NCBI RefSeq assembly: GCF_035762905.1 | Contig: NZ_DASUCC010000129.1 | Coordinates: forward strand, 1 to 7,668 | DNA length: 7,668 nucleotides | DNA from: DASYTH01 sp035762905 | GTDB taxonomy: Bacteria; Actinomycetota; Actinomycetes; Mycobacteriales; Pseudonocardiaceae | Direction of reading: 5' to 3' | Part shown: one piece after another, positions 1-5,774 of the stretch | Layout: each line of letters starts with the position of its first letter | How positions within the stretch are numbered: the stretch's first letter is position 1 | The notes under the pieces: generated by a model | The model's database searches: none | Seen by the model: the letters and a program-made list of their open reading frames with translations, nothing else | What the model was told of the DNA's origin: nothing | Translations under genes and position numbers: made by a program

Positions 1-80
1 AGGCAAGGATGGAGACGACCGAGGAATCCGAGTTAAGCCCCTCATGCGGCTACCAGTAGCGCGACCGGCACACGGGCTCT

Positions 81-119
81 GGTAGCATGTTCACATGGAT
101 ACCTGCACTGCGCAGGTAT
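81..119. repeat. overlapping inverted repeats downstream of recombinase
   Basis: Two dyads share bases here. The first (81-103) has GGTA/TACC outer arms and a perfect CATGT/ACATG inner pair around TC. The second (99-119) has perfect 8-bp arms, ATACCTGC and GCAGGTAT, around a 5-base centre ACTGC. The second begins 36 bases past the recombinase stop on the minus strand, so it could act as that gene's terminator, although no T-tract follows. Recombinase or regulator binding sites are equally possible. The arms are read directly from the sequence; the role is inferred. Confidence 0.45.
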
Positions 120-140
120 GCCACAGGTCGGCGTTGAGGT

Positions 141-190
141 CCTCGGACACTCCTTTACCCCACGGCCATCTTGAGTGCGCGGGCTCGTGG
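141..190. repeat. direct repeat, copy A (3' end of recombinase)
   Basis: This segment matches 4503-4549 in the same orientation. CCTCGGACACTC is identical in both, TTACCC and ACGGCC follow in both with small indels, and the 15-base TGCGCGGGCTCGTGG is identical. By hand alignment there are about 43 identities in 47 aligned positions plus three gapped bases. Weaker similarity reaches left to about 127. The segment contains the TAA stop of the recombinase frame (complement of 155-157) and codes its last dozen residues. Copy B keeps the same TAA position, so the two copies probably descend from the 3' ends of related recombinase genes or elements. Confidence 0.75.
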
Positions 191-1707
191 TGTAGGACCG
201 ATAACGGGCGATCTGACGGTAACCGATCCGGTGCGCTGGTCGGCCCCGAAACCGTCCCCGTGCTGGAATTCCAGCCCAAGGGTCAGCGCCCGTTGACCTG
301 TGGACGGTGAGGCGTTGGTGGCCTCGTAGGGTGCTGTTCGCCGGAGTTGTCGATCGTTGTTGGTGCAGACGATCTGAAGGCCTCGCTCGCGCAGGACGTC
401 AACGGAATCGTGCTGTGCTCGGTCACCTTCCATGACATCGGCGAGCAAGCCGGGGAGGGCGTCCAGGAGATGATCTTCGCGGTGGTAGACGTTGCGGGGT
501 GCGTCGACCGGCCGGTGGGTGGCGCTGGTGTAGAGCCGTGCCGGCAGCGGTAGCCGGACCGGCCGTGGACCCAGTGCGCGTCCATCCGGCGCCCGCACAG
601 CCCGCACACCGTGAGCCCGGCGAGCGCGAACTGGCGGACCGCACCGGTCTGGGTCGGTCGATCGACGCGGATCCGCTGGACCGCCAGAAAGGTGGCGTCG
701 TCGACCAGCGCAGTGTGGGCGAGATGCTCGGAGACCTCCCATTCGGCTGCTGGGTTGCGCCGGACCTGACCGGAGCCCCGCCCGCCGGGCCGGCCGGTTC
801 CGCTATGGCCGTGGGTGCTGTGCCGGTTCCACACCTGCCGGCCGGTATAGCGCGGATTCTGCAGAATCATCGCCACCGTCCGCACAATCCACCGTTCCCC
901 CGTGCGATGCGGATTCCGGGACGCGTCCGCGCTGGACGGGCACGGCACATTGCGCTCGTTGAGCTCGCGGACCAGCGAGGCGAGGCTTCGGCCGCGGGCC
1001 CGCTGGATGAACAGCCATCGCACCCAGGGCGCGGTCGCCGGGTCCGGCTCCAGCCCGTGCACCCGCCGGCCCCACCGGGCATGCTCGACGTTGGGATGAG
1101 GTCCCTGATCGGCCAACCAGTACCCGTACGGGGGCCGCCCACCGAGGAACCGGCCCTGTACCCGGGTCTGCGCCCGCATCGCCGCCAACACCCGCGCCCG
1201 GGCCCGGGCCACCTCCCGCTGGGCCTGCGCCCCCAGCAGGACCATTAGCGCCTGGTGCACCGGACTGCCCAGATCAACCGGGCCACCGGCTTCCGGCACC
1301 CACAACTTCACGCCGACCGCATCCAACTCGGCTGCTACCTGTCGGAACTGATCACCACAGAACGCGCGCTCGTACTCCCCCACCACCACCGCATCAAACC
1401 CACGATCCGGCCGCCGCGCGGCGGCCAACAACGCCGCCGCAGCCGGACGATCCGGCCACGCCCACCGCCGCGACCGGCCCTCGTCGAAGAACTCCACCAC
1501 GATGGCCCCGTACCCTTCGACCAACTCCTCCGCCACCGCCCGCTGCCACTCCGACGACGTGTCCACGTCCTGAAACTCGCAGGTCGACATCCGCCCGTAG
1601 AACGCAAACCGCAATCCCTGCTGTACCGCTCCGGCCGCATTCCGTCGTCGACCACGCCGCCGATTCTCTACCGCCGCGACGAACTCCACCCCGCTCAATG
1701 TCGCCAT
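155..1707 (-). pseudogene. serine recombinase (resolvase/integrase family), frameshifted
   Basis: This is a site-specific serine recombinase of about 516 residues if the frame is repaired. Such enzymes cut and rejoin DNA at att or res sites to integrate, excise or invert elements. The ATG at 1707 is preceded by GAAGGGA (1714-1720) with 6-base spacing. The resolvase catalytic domain spans residues ~32-180, with FYGRMST giving Ser41 as the likely nucleophile and EYER (111-114) matching the conserved arginine region. The recombinase domain follows, with GGRPPYGY (189-196) and NPRYTGRQVWNR (284-295). A zinc-ribbon (Cys368, Cys371, Cys388, His390) ends the first frame. After RCRHG (codon 535-537) the frame is wrong, but YTSATHRP (from base 532) and PRNVYHREDHLLDALPGLL continue in another minus frame to TAA at 155. 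One missing or two extra bases explain this. The catalytic domain is intact, but the C-terminal region would be mistranslated. It could be decay or a sequence error. Confidence 0.85.
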
Positions 1708-1818
1708 GCCTGGTCCCTTCTCTGCGTGCACCAGTCGCACAGACCGCCGGCGGACCGGCCGGCCGCGGGTGGTGGTGAGCGGGGCGGGCGGCGCGAGAAC
1801 CAACGCGAGGAGAAGCGG

Positions 1819-2055
1819 ATGACCGATACCGGCGCCCGCATCGCCGGCTGGGTGCGCGGCAACGCCGCCCGGGTCGGTCTGCCTTCGGGAAGCGAATCTG
1901 CGGTCAAGTCATTGCCTGTCCCGCGGACGTCCGGTCTTCGCGCCGGCGCCGGTTTCGTTGTTGGCGTTCCCGCTCACGGCGGCTGCAGGTCGCCTTGCGG
2001 ACGGTGGCATTGCCGGGGCATCTTGACAAGCACGGCAGCCCTACGAACTATCTAG
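1819..2055 (+). CDS. possible small ORF or truncated gene start, unrecognised
   Basis: An ATG at 1819 follows a good ribosome binding site, GAGGAG at 1807-1812 with 6-base spacing. The first ~22 codons (MTDTGARIAGWVRGNAARVG) have the GC-rich third positions typical of real genes here. After about residue 30 the codon use loses this bias, and the frame ends at TAG 2053-2055 inside the transporter's operator. The 78-residue product shows no domain I know. It may be the surviving 5' end of a truncated gene, or chance. It is divergent from the recombinase and shares its upstream region. Confidence 0.25.
   Translation: MTDTGARIAGWVRGNAARVGLPSGSESAVKSLPVPRTSGLRAGAGFVVGVPAHGGCRSPCGRWHCRGILTSTAALRTI
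2023..2051 (+). promoter_or_regulatory. promoter of MFS transporter
   Basis: A perfect -35 hexamer TTGACA (2023-2028) is followed after 17 bases by AACTAT (2046-2051), a weak -10 match that keeps the key second A and final T. Transcription would start near 2058, giving a leader of about 40 bases before the GTG at 2098. The -10 lies inside the inverted repeat at 2042-2061, so a repressor bound there would block polymerase. The hexamers are seen; promoter activity is inferred. Confidence 0.6.
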
Positions 2056-2061
2056 TTCGTA
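2042..2061. promoter_or_regulatory. operator-like perfect inverted repeat over the -10 region
   Basis: Perfect 9-bp arms TACGAACTA and TAGTTCGTA are separated by TC. The dyad covers the predicted -10 and start point of the transporter gene. Its size and symmetry fit sites bound by TetR- or MarR-type dimeric repressors, which commonly control exporters and uptake permeases in actinobacteria. No regulator gene is seen in the window, so it would act in trans or lie outside. Confidence 0.65.
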
Positions 2062-2085
2062 CGTCAGGCTCGCCGGCGTCTACCC

Positions 2086-2091
2086 AGGAGG
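2086..2091 (+). promoter_or_regulatory. ribosome binding site fixing the GTG start
   Basis: AGGAGG sits 6 bases before the GTG at 2098. It is a full anti-Shine-Dalgarno match and settles the start codon of the transporter over downstream in-frame alternatives. Confidence 0.85.
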
Positions 2092-2097
2092 ATCGCG

Positions 2098-3441
2098 GTG
2101 TCCACCGACCAGACCGAGATCCCCGCCGCCCAGGGCCGGCCCCGCCAGGCCGCGATCGCCGCATGGGTGGGCAGCGCGCTGGAGTACTACGACTTCTTCA
2201 TCTACGGCACCGCCGCCGCGCTGGTGTTCAACAAGGTCTTCTTCCCCACCTCCGACCCGGCCACCGGCACGCTGCTGGCCGTTGCGACCTTCGGCGTCGG
2301 CTACGCGGCCCGCCCGCTCGGCGCGTTCCTGCTCGGTCACGTCGGCGACCGGCTGGGCCGCAAGAAGGTCCTGGTCTTCACGGTCCTGCTGATGGGCGTC
2401 GCCACGTTCCTGGTCGGCTGCCTGCCGACGTACAACCAGATCGGCGTGCTCGCTCCGATCCTGCTGGTGGTGCTACGGCTGCTCCAGGGCCTCTCGGCGT
2501 CCGGTGAGCAGGCCGGAGCCAACTCCATGACACTCGAGCACGCGCCGCCCAACCGGCGCGCCTACTACACCAGCTTCACCCTGAGCGGCACCCAGGCCGG
2601 GCAGATCCTCGGCACCGCGGTGTTCCTGCCCATCGCCGCACTGCCCGAGGAGCAACTGCTGTCCTGGGGCTGGCGGGTTCCGTTCTGGCTCAGCGCGTTC
2701 GTGGTCGTGGCCGGCTACCTCATCCGGCGCCGGCTGTCCGAGACACCGGTGTTCCAGCGGCAGGTCGCCACCGCCGGCGTCGCCCGGCTGCCCGTGGTCG
2801 ACCTGTTCCGCGACCACTGGCGTGACGTGGTGCGTGTCGTGCTGGCCGCCCTGATCGCCTCGGTGAGCACGATCTTCACCGTCTACGCCCTCAGCTACGC
2901 GGTCAACACCATGGACCTGGCCCGCGCCCCTATGCTGTGGGTCGGCGTGCTGGCCAACGTCGTCGCGCTGGCCGCGCTGCCGCTGTGGGCGAGCCTGGCC
3001 GATCGCATCGGCCGCAAGCCGGTGTTCATCGCCGGCTCGGTGGGCTGCGCCGTGCTCATGTTCGCCTACCTCGCCGCGATCGCCGCCGGCAACTATCCGC
3101 TGATCTTCCTCGTCGGCATCCTGATGTTCGGCATCATCTACAGCGCGGCCAACGGCATCTGGCCGGCCCTCTACGGCGAGATGTTCACCACCCAGGTCCG
3201 CCTGTCCGGCACGGCCATCGGCACCCAGATCGGCTTCGCCATCGCCGGCTTCTCCCCCGCCATCGCCGCCACCATCGACGGCAACGGCACCAACTGGCTC
3301 CCCGTCGCCATCCTCACCGCCGCCTTCTGCCTGATCAGCATCCTCGCGGTCGCCACCGGCAAGGAAACCCACCGCATCCCCACCGAAAACCTCGGCCGCA
3401 CCCCCACCCCCGCCAACCGACCAGACCCCATCAACACCTGA
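2098..3441 (+). CDS. MHS-family major facilitator transporter (metabolite:H+ symporter)
   Basis: This is a 447-residue inner-membrane permease with about 12 hydrophobic segments, and it is intact. The family imports small organic acids, betaines or aromatic precursors such as shikimate, dicarboxylates and proline betaine, with protons. Support comes from EYYDFFIYG in the first helix (29-37), MFS motif A GHVGDRLGRKK between helices 2 and 3 (80-90), its repeat ASLADRIGRKP after helix 8 (298-308), LRLLQGLSASGEQAGA in helix 4 (126-141), and LSWGWRVPFWLSA (188-200), which is typical of ShiA/KgtP/ProP relatives. The length is normal. The tail (~422-447) is hydrophilic and Pro/Thr-rich. The substrate cannot be read from sequence; ShiA-like shikimate transporters look closest by memory. 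It stands alone, and its promoter is overlapped by an operator-like dyad, so induction by its substrate is plausible. The facing gene ends 6 bases beyond the stop. Confidence 0.92.
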   Translation: MSTDQTEIPAAQGRPRQAAIAAWVGSALEYYDFFIYGTAAALVFNKVFFPTSDPATGTLLAVATFGVGYAARPLGAFLLGHVGDRLGRKKVLVFTVLLMGVATFLVGCLPTYNQIGVLAPILLVVLRLLQGLSASGEQAGANSMTLEHAPPNRRAYYTSFTLSGTQAGQILGTAVFLPIAALPEEQLLSWGWRVPFWLSAFVVVAGYLIRRRLSETPVFQRQVATAGVARLPVVDLFRDHWRDVVRVVLAALIASVSTIFTVYALSYAVNTMDLARAPMLWVGVLANVVALAALPLWASLADRIGRKPVFIAGSVGCAVLMFAYLAAIAAGNYPLIFLVGILMFGIIYSAANGIWPALYGEMFTTQVRLSGTAIGTQIGFAIAGFSPAIAATIDGNGTNWLPVAILTAAFCLISILAVATGKETHRIPTENLGRTPTPANRPDPINT

Positions 3442-3447
3442 CCGGCG

Positions 3448-3632
3448 CTACGCGTCGAAAGCGTGCTCGAGCCGGCCAAGCATGTCGGCCAGTTCGATGA
3501 TCTCGACGCGGTCCGAGCAGGGCCCAGCCGCTCGTACAGCCGGATCTCCGAGCCCCGCCGGGCCAGAAGCCGGCCACCCAGCGCAGCGACCGCCACCAGC
3601 ACGCCCAGCGACCAGACGTCGAACTCCACCAT
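3448..3632 (-). pseudogene. small single-pass membrane protein, frameshifted
   Basis: From ATG 3632 the first frame reads VWSLGVLVAVAALGGRLLARR (residues ~6-26), a hydrophobic helix followed by positive charges, then SEIRLYERLGPA up to base 3516. Translation then leaves the apparent gene. In another minus frame, from 3513, DRVEIIELADMLGRLEHAFDA continues to TAG at 3448. Adding one base at 3514-3516 gives a coherent protein of about 61 residues: an N-terminal anchor and a charged amphipathic cytoplasmic helix. I do not recognise a named family. An in-frame ATG at 3668 would add 12 residues, but no clear ribosome site supports either start. It converges on the transporter gene with a 6-base gap. 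Low-level decay or a base-calling error are both possible. Confidence 0.5.
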
Positions 3633-3698
3633 GTGGTTGTCCCGCGCGCTGCCCCGGGTGAGCGTCATCGTGAACGTCGCCCCCGTGCTGCGGACGCG

Positions 3699-4028
3699 CT
3701 AGCCGGTGGGGGCTTCGGCGAGATTGTCGTTGCCGTCCCACCGCGGCTGGTGCGCCGGGTCCGCGCAGGACGTGTTAGCCAACTTCAAAATCTCTGACCA
3801 CCACTCGGCGGCGTGCCGGAACACAACACCCGGCACGCCGCCCACCTCAACCCACCGATGAGCTGAGGGCGGAAATCCTGGTAGAGCCCGGAGCGGACCG
3901 CCGACTCGAGTGGAGGGTCCGGACCCACCGTCGCCGACCGGTGACAGCGGTTTGTCCTGCCAGGACCGTGGATGCCGACTGCTGGTGGGCCGATTCCAGA
4001 AAGGACGTCTGGCGTGGTGGCCGTTCAC
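3699..4028 (-). CDS. doubtful ORF, possible 3' remnant of a gene
   Basis: The frame is open for up to 109 residues and ends at TAG just before the small membrane protein gene. Only the last part (about DPAHQPRWDGNDNLAEAPTG) has the strongly GC-ending codons expected here. The front is Arg/Pro/Ser-rich and looks non-coding, and a perfect hairpin (3807-3842) lies inside. No start with a good ribosome site and no known domain were found. It may be the tail of a degraded gene, or a shadow. Confidence 0.2.
   Translation of the reverse strand: MNGHHARRPFWNRPTSSRHPRSWQDKPLSPVGDGGSGPSTRVGGPLRALPGFPPSAHRWVEVGGVPGVVFRHAAEWWSEILKLANTSCADPAHQPRWDGNDNLAEAPTG
3807..3842. terminator. perfect 13-bp GC-rich hairpin, terminator-like
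   Basis: Arms GGCGGCGTGCCGG (3807-3819) and CCGGCACGCCGCC (3830-3842) pair perfectly around the 10-base loop AACACAACAC. A stem this strong would halt transcription in either direction, but no T-tract follows at once; on the minus strand ATTTT occurs about 15 bases on. Actinobacterial terminators often lack a T-run. It is about 365 bases past the transporter stop, so it could be a late barrier to readthrough, or a structural element of mobile DNA. Confidence 0.5.
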
Positions 4029-4250
4029 AGCACATGAGCACGTGACCGTACTTGACGCGTGGGCCCGTCCGGTTCATGGTGAGTCCTTGTTTGGCCCAAC
4101 ATCAGTCGCCTGCTGGCAAGGTCCAATGTCCAGTTGGACTATCCACACGATGTCACAAAATGCTGGACGTCCACCGAGGTTCTAAGCATCTGTCCGCGCG
4201 CAATAAAGGTAGTTGCAGCGACAGACTAGTAACCAGCTTCGGGAGGCCGC
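3843..4250. other. gene-poor region
   Basis: No convincing gene lies between the hairpin and the ORF at 4251. The part from about 4080 to 4220 is visibly richer in A and T than its surroundings. It holds a small dyad, GTCCA/TGGAC around GT at 4128-4139, which could be regulatory for the ORF downstream. No clear -35/-10 pair was found. Confidence 0.5.
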
Positions 4251-4427
4251 GTGCAGCGCCTGTTCCAGGCGGATCGCTCGACGTCGTACACGGTCGGTTC
4301 GCGGTTCTGGACGGCGGACACGCCATGGGTCGACCCGCTGATCGCCGCGGCCGCGATGGGCGCGGTCACCAGCCGGCGAACAACCCGCCCAGACCTTCGC
4401 CGGCGTGGCACAATGGATCCCGCATGA
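4251..4427 (+). CDS. 58-residue hypothetical protein
   Basis: A GTG start at 4251 is preceded by GGGAGG (4241-4246) with 4-base spacing. An in-frame TAA at 4230 leaves no upstream alternative. The frame ends at TGA 4425-4427. The first ~42 codons end mostly in G or C, as real genes here do, and the composition is protein-like: RSTSYTVGSRFWTADTPWV, then a short hydrophobic stretch DPLIAAAAMGAV (residues 29-39), then a basic tail rich in Arg (42-52). The hydrophobic stretch is short for a membrane span. I do not recognise the family. It stands alone between the AT-richer stretch and the second dyad-plus-repeat module. It could be the 5' part of a longer gene cut by rearrangement. Confidence 0.45.
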   Translation: MQRLFQADRSTSYTVGSRFWTADTPWVDPLIAAAAMGAVTSRRTTRPDLRRRGTMDPA

Positions 4428-4453
4428 GAGGCTGATACGGTGCACCGCATTAC

Positions 4454-4482
4454 GGAAATCGCCTGGAATTCAGGGGATTTCC
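4454..4482. repeat. 29-base inverted repeat beside repeat copy B
   Basis: The arms are GGAAATC-G-CCTG and CAGG-G-GATTTCC around the centre GAATT: 12-base arms with one mismatch (base 4461 against 4475). It lies 20 bases left of repeat copy B, as the dyad 99-119 lies 21 bases left of copy A. The dyads themselves differ in sequence. A recombinase or regulator binding site, or a terminator for transcription from the right, would each fit. Confidence 0.6.
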
Positions 4483-4502
4483 TAGGCAGTCGTGTTCGAG
4501 TC

Positions 4503-4549
4503 CCTCGGACACTCTTACCCACGGCCGGCTGGGGTGCGCGGGCTCGTGG
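4503..4549. repeat. direct repeat, copy B
   Basis: This is the second copy of 141-190. It shares CCTCGGACACTC, TTACCC, ACGGCC and the exact 15-mer TGCGCGGGCTCGTGG. On the minus strand it still codes PRARA and AVG like the recombinase C-terminus, but a one-base loss in the G-run before TAA shifts the frame. No recombinase similarity is visible to its right, from 4550 to 4722, and I see nothing else in that stretch. It looks like a remnant of the 3' end of a related recombinase gene or element end. Confidence 0.7.
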
Positions 4550-4722
4550 CTGCGTGGGTCGGTCGTCCGGCTACCACAAGGTCACGCTCTACTGGTGGAG
4601 TGCTGGAGGTTCGTCCGGGACAGCAAGTATCCCACACGTGCCCTGTTCGTGAGTCACCTCGGTCGGTTCGTGCGCGGTGTGAAGGCTGGACGGTTCGAGC
4701 ACTGAACGACAAGAAGGTCGGA

Positions 4723-5448
4723 TCAGGGAAGTATTTCGATCGGAAGTCTGTCACTTCTTATCGATGATCGCCCCTGCGCGAGGATAAAGTGTCTCGGGTC
4801 TCGTTCCATGAACGGCTTAGGTATGGTGATCGTCGTCGAAAAGGAACCTTTTGAGTCGGCCGTCACCCGCGTCACCGATTGGAGGTCAACCGATATCTCC
4901 ACCGTTTCGTTGGCCTGGAACTGTGAGCCTTGAACGGTTACCTTGTCCCCGATGTGTGCGCTGTCCTTCGAGAGCTTGATCGACGCCGTTGTCTCGAGTC
5001 TGTGTTGCTGTGTACGTTCCTCGAACTCCTTGAAGCTCTTGTCGACCTGCTGCTGAAATGCGGCCACAGCCGCTTGGTCCGGCCCCGCGGTGGCGGACTG
5101 CTTCGCGAGCTCCAAGCAGTCCTTGACGACTTGCAGCGCAACGGGCGTGTTCTCCTCCTGCACCTTCTTGCGTGCGACGCTCAACGAGGCGTCCGCGACC
5201 ACCCTGAACGAGCCCCCCACGCTCGCGCTGATCTCGTCGGTGACGTTGAAACCCCGGCCCTCCGTGCACCCGACGTACTGAATGGCCACCCGGTCTAGGC
5301 ACTTGCCCTTGTACGGATTAAGCCCCTCCGGGCACTGCGGCTGGGCCTCCGACCCCACACCGCAGCCACCCACGAGCAACGCCGCGAAGAGCAACAGCGC
5401 TAACACGCCGGAACCCGTCGCGATTCGGTAGGTGCGGTACACGCGCAT
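4723..5448 (-). CDS. exported lipoprotein with C-terminal Ig/TIG-like region, unknown function
   Basis: This 241-residue intact gene has its ATG at 5448 preceded by GGAGG (5454-5458). The N-terminus is basic (residues 1-8), then a hydrophobic stretch (~14-28) ends in lipobox LVGGC. Cleavage before Cys29 would leave a lipid-anchored protein on the outer face of the membrane. After the anchor come CPEGLNPYKGKC (Cys39-Cys50) and two more cysteines (61, 111), possibly two disulfides. Residues ~90-150 are helical and charged. Residues ~158-240 resemble an Ig-like/TIG fold: KDSAHIGDKVTVQGSQF, then DSKGSFSTTITIP, as in many surface lipoproteins. I cannot name the family for the first half. Its codons are less GC-biased than the transporter's, especially toward the C-terminus, which fits acquired DNA. 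No partner gene is adjacent. Confidence 0.85.
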   Translation of the reverse strand: MRVYRTYRIATGSGVLALLLFAALLVGGCGVGSEAQPQCPEGLNPYKGKCLDRVAIQYVGCTEGRGFNVTDEISASVGGSFRVVADASLSVARKKVQEENTPVALQVVKDCLELAKQSATAGPDQAAVAAFQQQVDKSFKEFEERTQQHRLETTASIKLSKDSAHIGDKVTVQGSQFQANETVEISVDLQSVTRVTADSKGSFSTTITIPKPFMERDPRHFILAQGRSSIRSDRLPIEILP

Positions 5449-5774
5449 TGTTGCCTCCGCTCAGGCGAGCTACTCAGCGGGCATCCCAGGCGGTGCCACG
5501 TCGTGCTGACTATCGCCAGCCGTCGCCACGGCGTAATGCGCTCCAGCCGATTCACGCCTGGCGGTAACCCGTCCGGAGTAGCCCGGCGATGTCCGGCTCA
5601 GTGGCGGGCAGCCGGAACGCAATTCCGCATCAGTAGCAATACCCGGTGACACGCGAGATCCCGTGATCACGCGCCGACGCGGTGACGTCGACCGTCACTG
5701 AACGCCACAGCTCACCACTGCCGTCACCGAGATGCTGGTCGGCCCGGTCATCGCCGCGCGCCCCGAGATACCGG
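5449..5774. other. intergenic region upstream of lipoprotein with small dyads
   Basis: No convincing gene is seen; a 66-residue minus-strand frame here (5470-5670) lacks coding bias. Two dyads are visible: CGTGATCACG (5662-5671) and GTGACG/CGTCAC around TCGAC (5682-5698). Either could be an operator in the lipoprotein's long leader or promoter region. I could not place a confident -35/-10 pair on the minus strand. Confidence 0.45.

Noticed and set aside
530..540. Programmed ribosomal frameshift in the recombinase
   Set aside because: No slippery heptamer or pseudoknot is evident, and three other genes in the window show the same kind of one-base break, so an indel is simpler.
499..1248. Long plus-strand ORF of about 249 residues
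   Set aside because: It is antisense to the recombinase, Pro/Arg/Gly-rich and without domains; it arises from GC-rich third positions of the real gene.
1255..2055. 266-residue plus-strand ORF as one gene
   Set aside because: Most of it is antisense to the recombinase. Only the part from ATG 1819 has a ribosome site, and that is listed separately at low confidence.
2473..3372. 299-residue minus-strand ORF
   Set aside because: It is a Gly/Asp/His-rich shadow of the transporter gene with no coherent folds.
4491..4515. tRNA T-arm-like TTCGAGTCC followed by an acceptor-like end
   Set aside because: The five bases before the loop do not pair with those after it, no D- or anticodon arm is found upstream, and repeat copy A lacks the TTCGAGT motif.
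5470..5670. 66-residue minus-strand ORF just upstream of the lipoprotein
   Set aside because: Codon third positions are not GC-biased, there is no ribosome site and no recognisable sequence.
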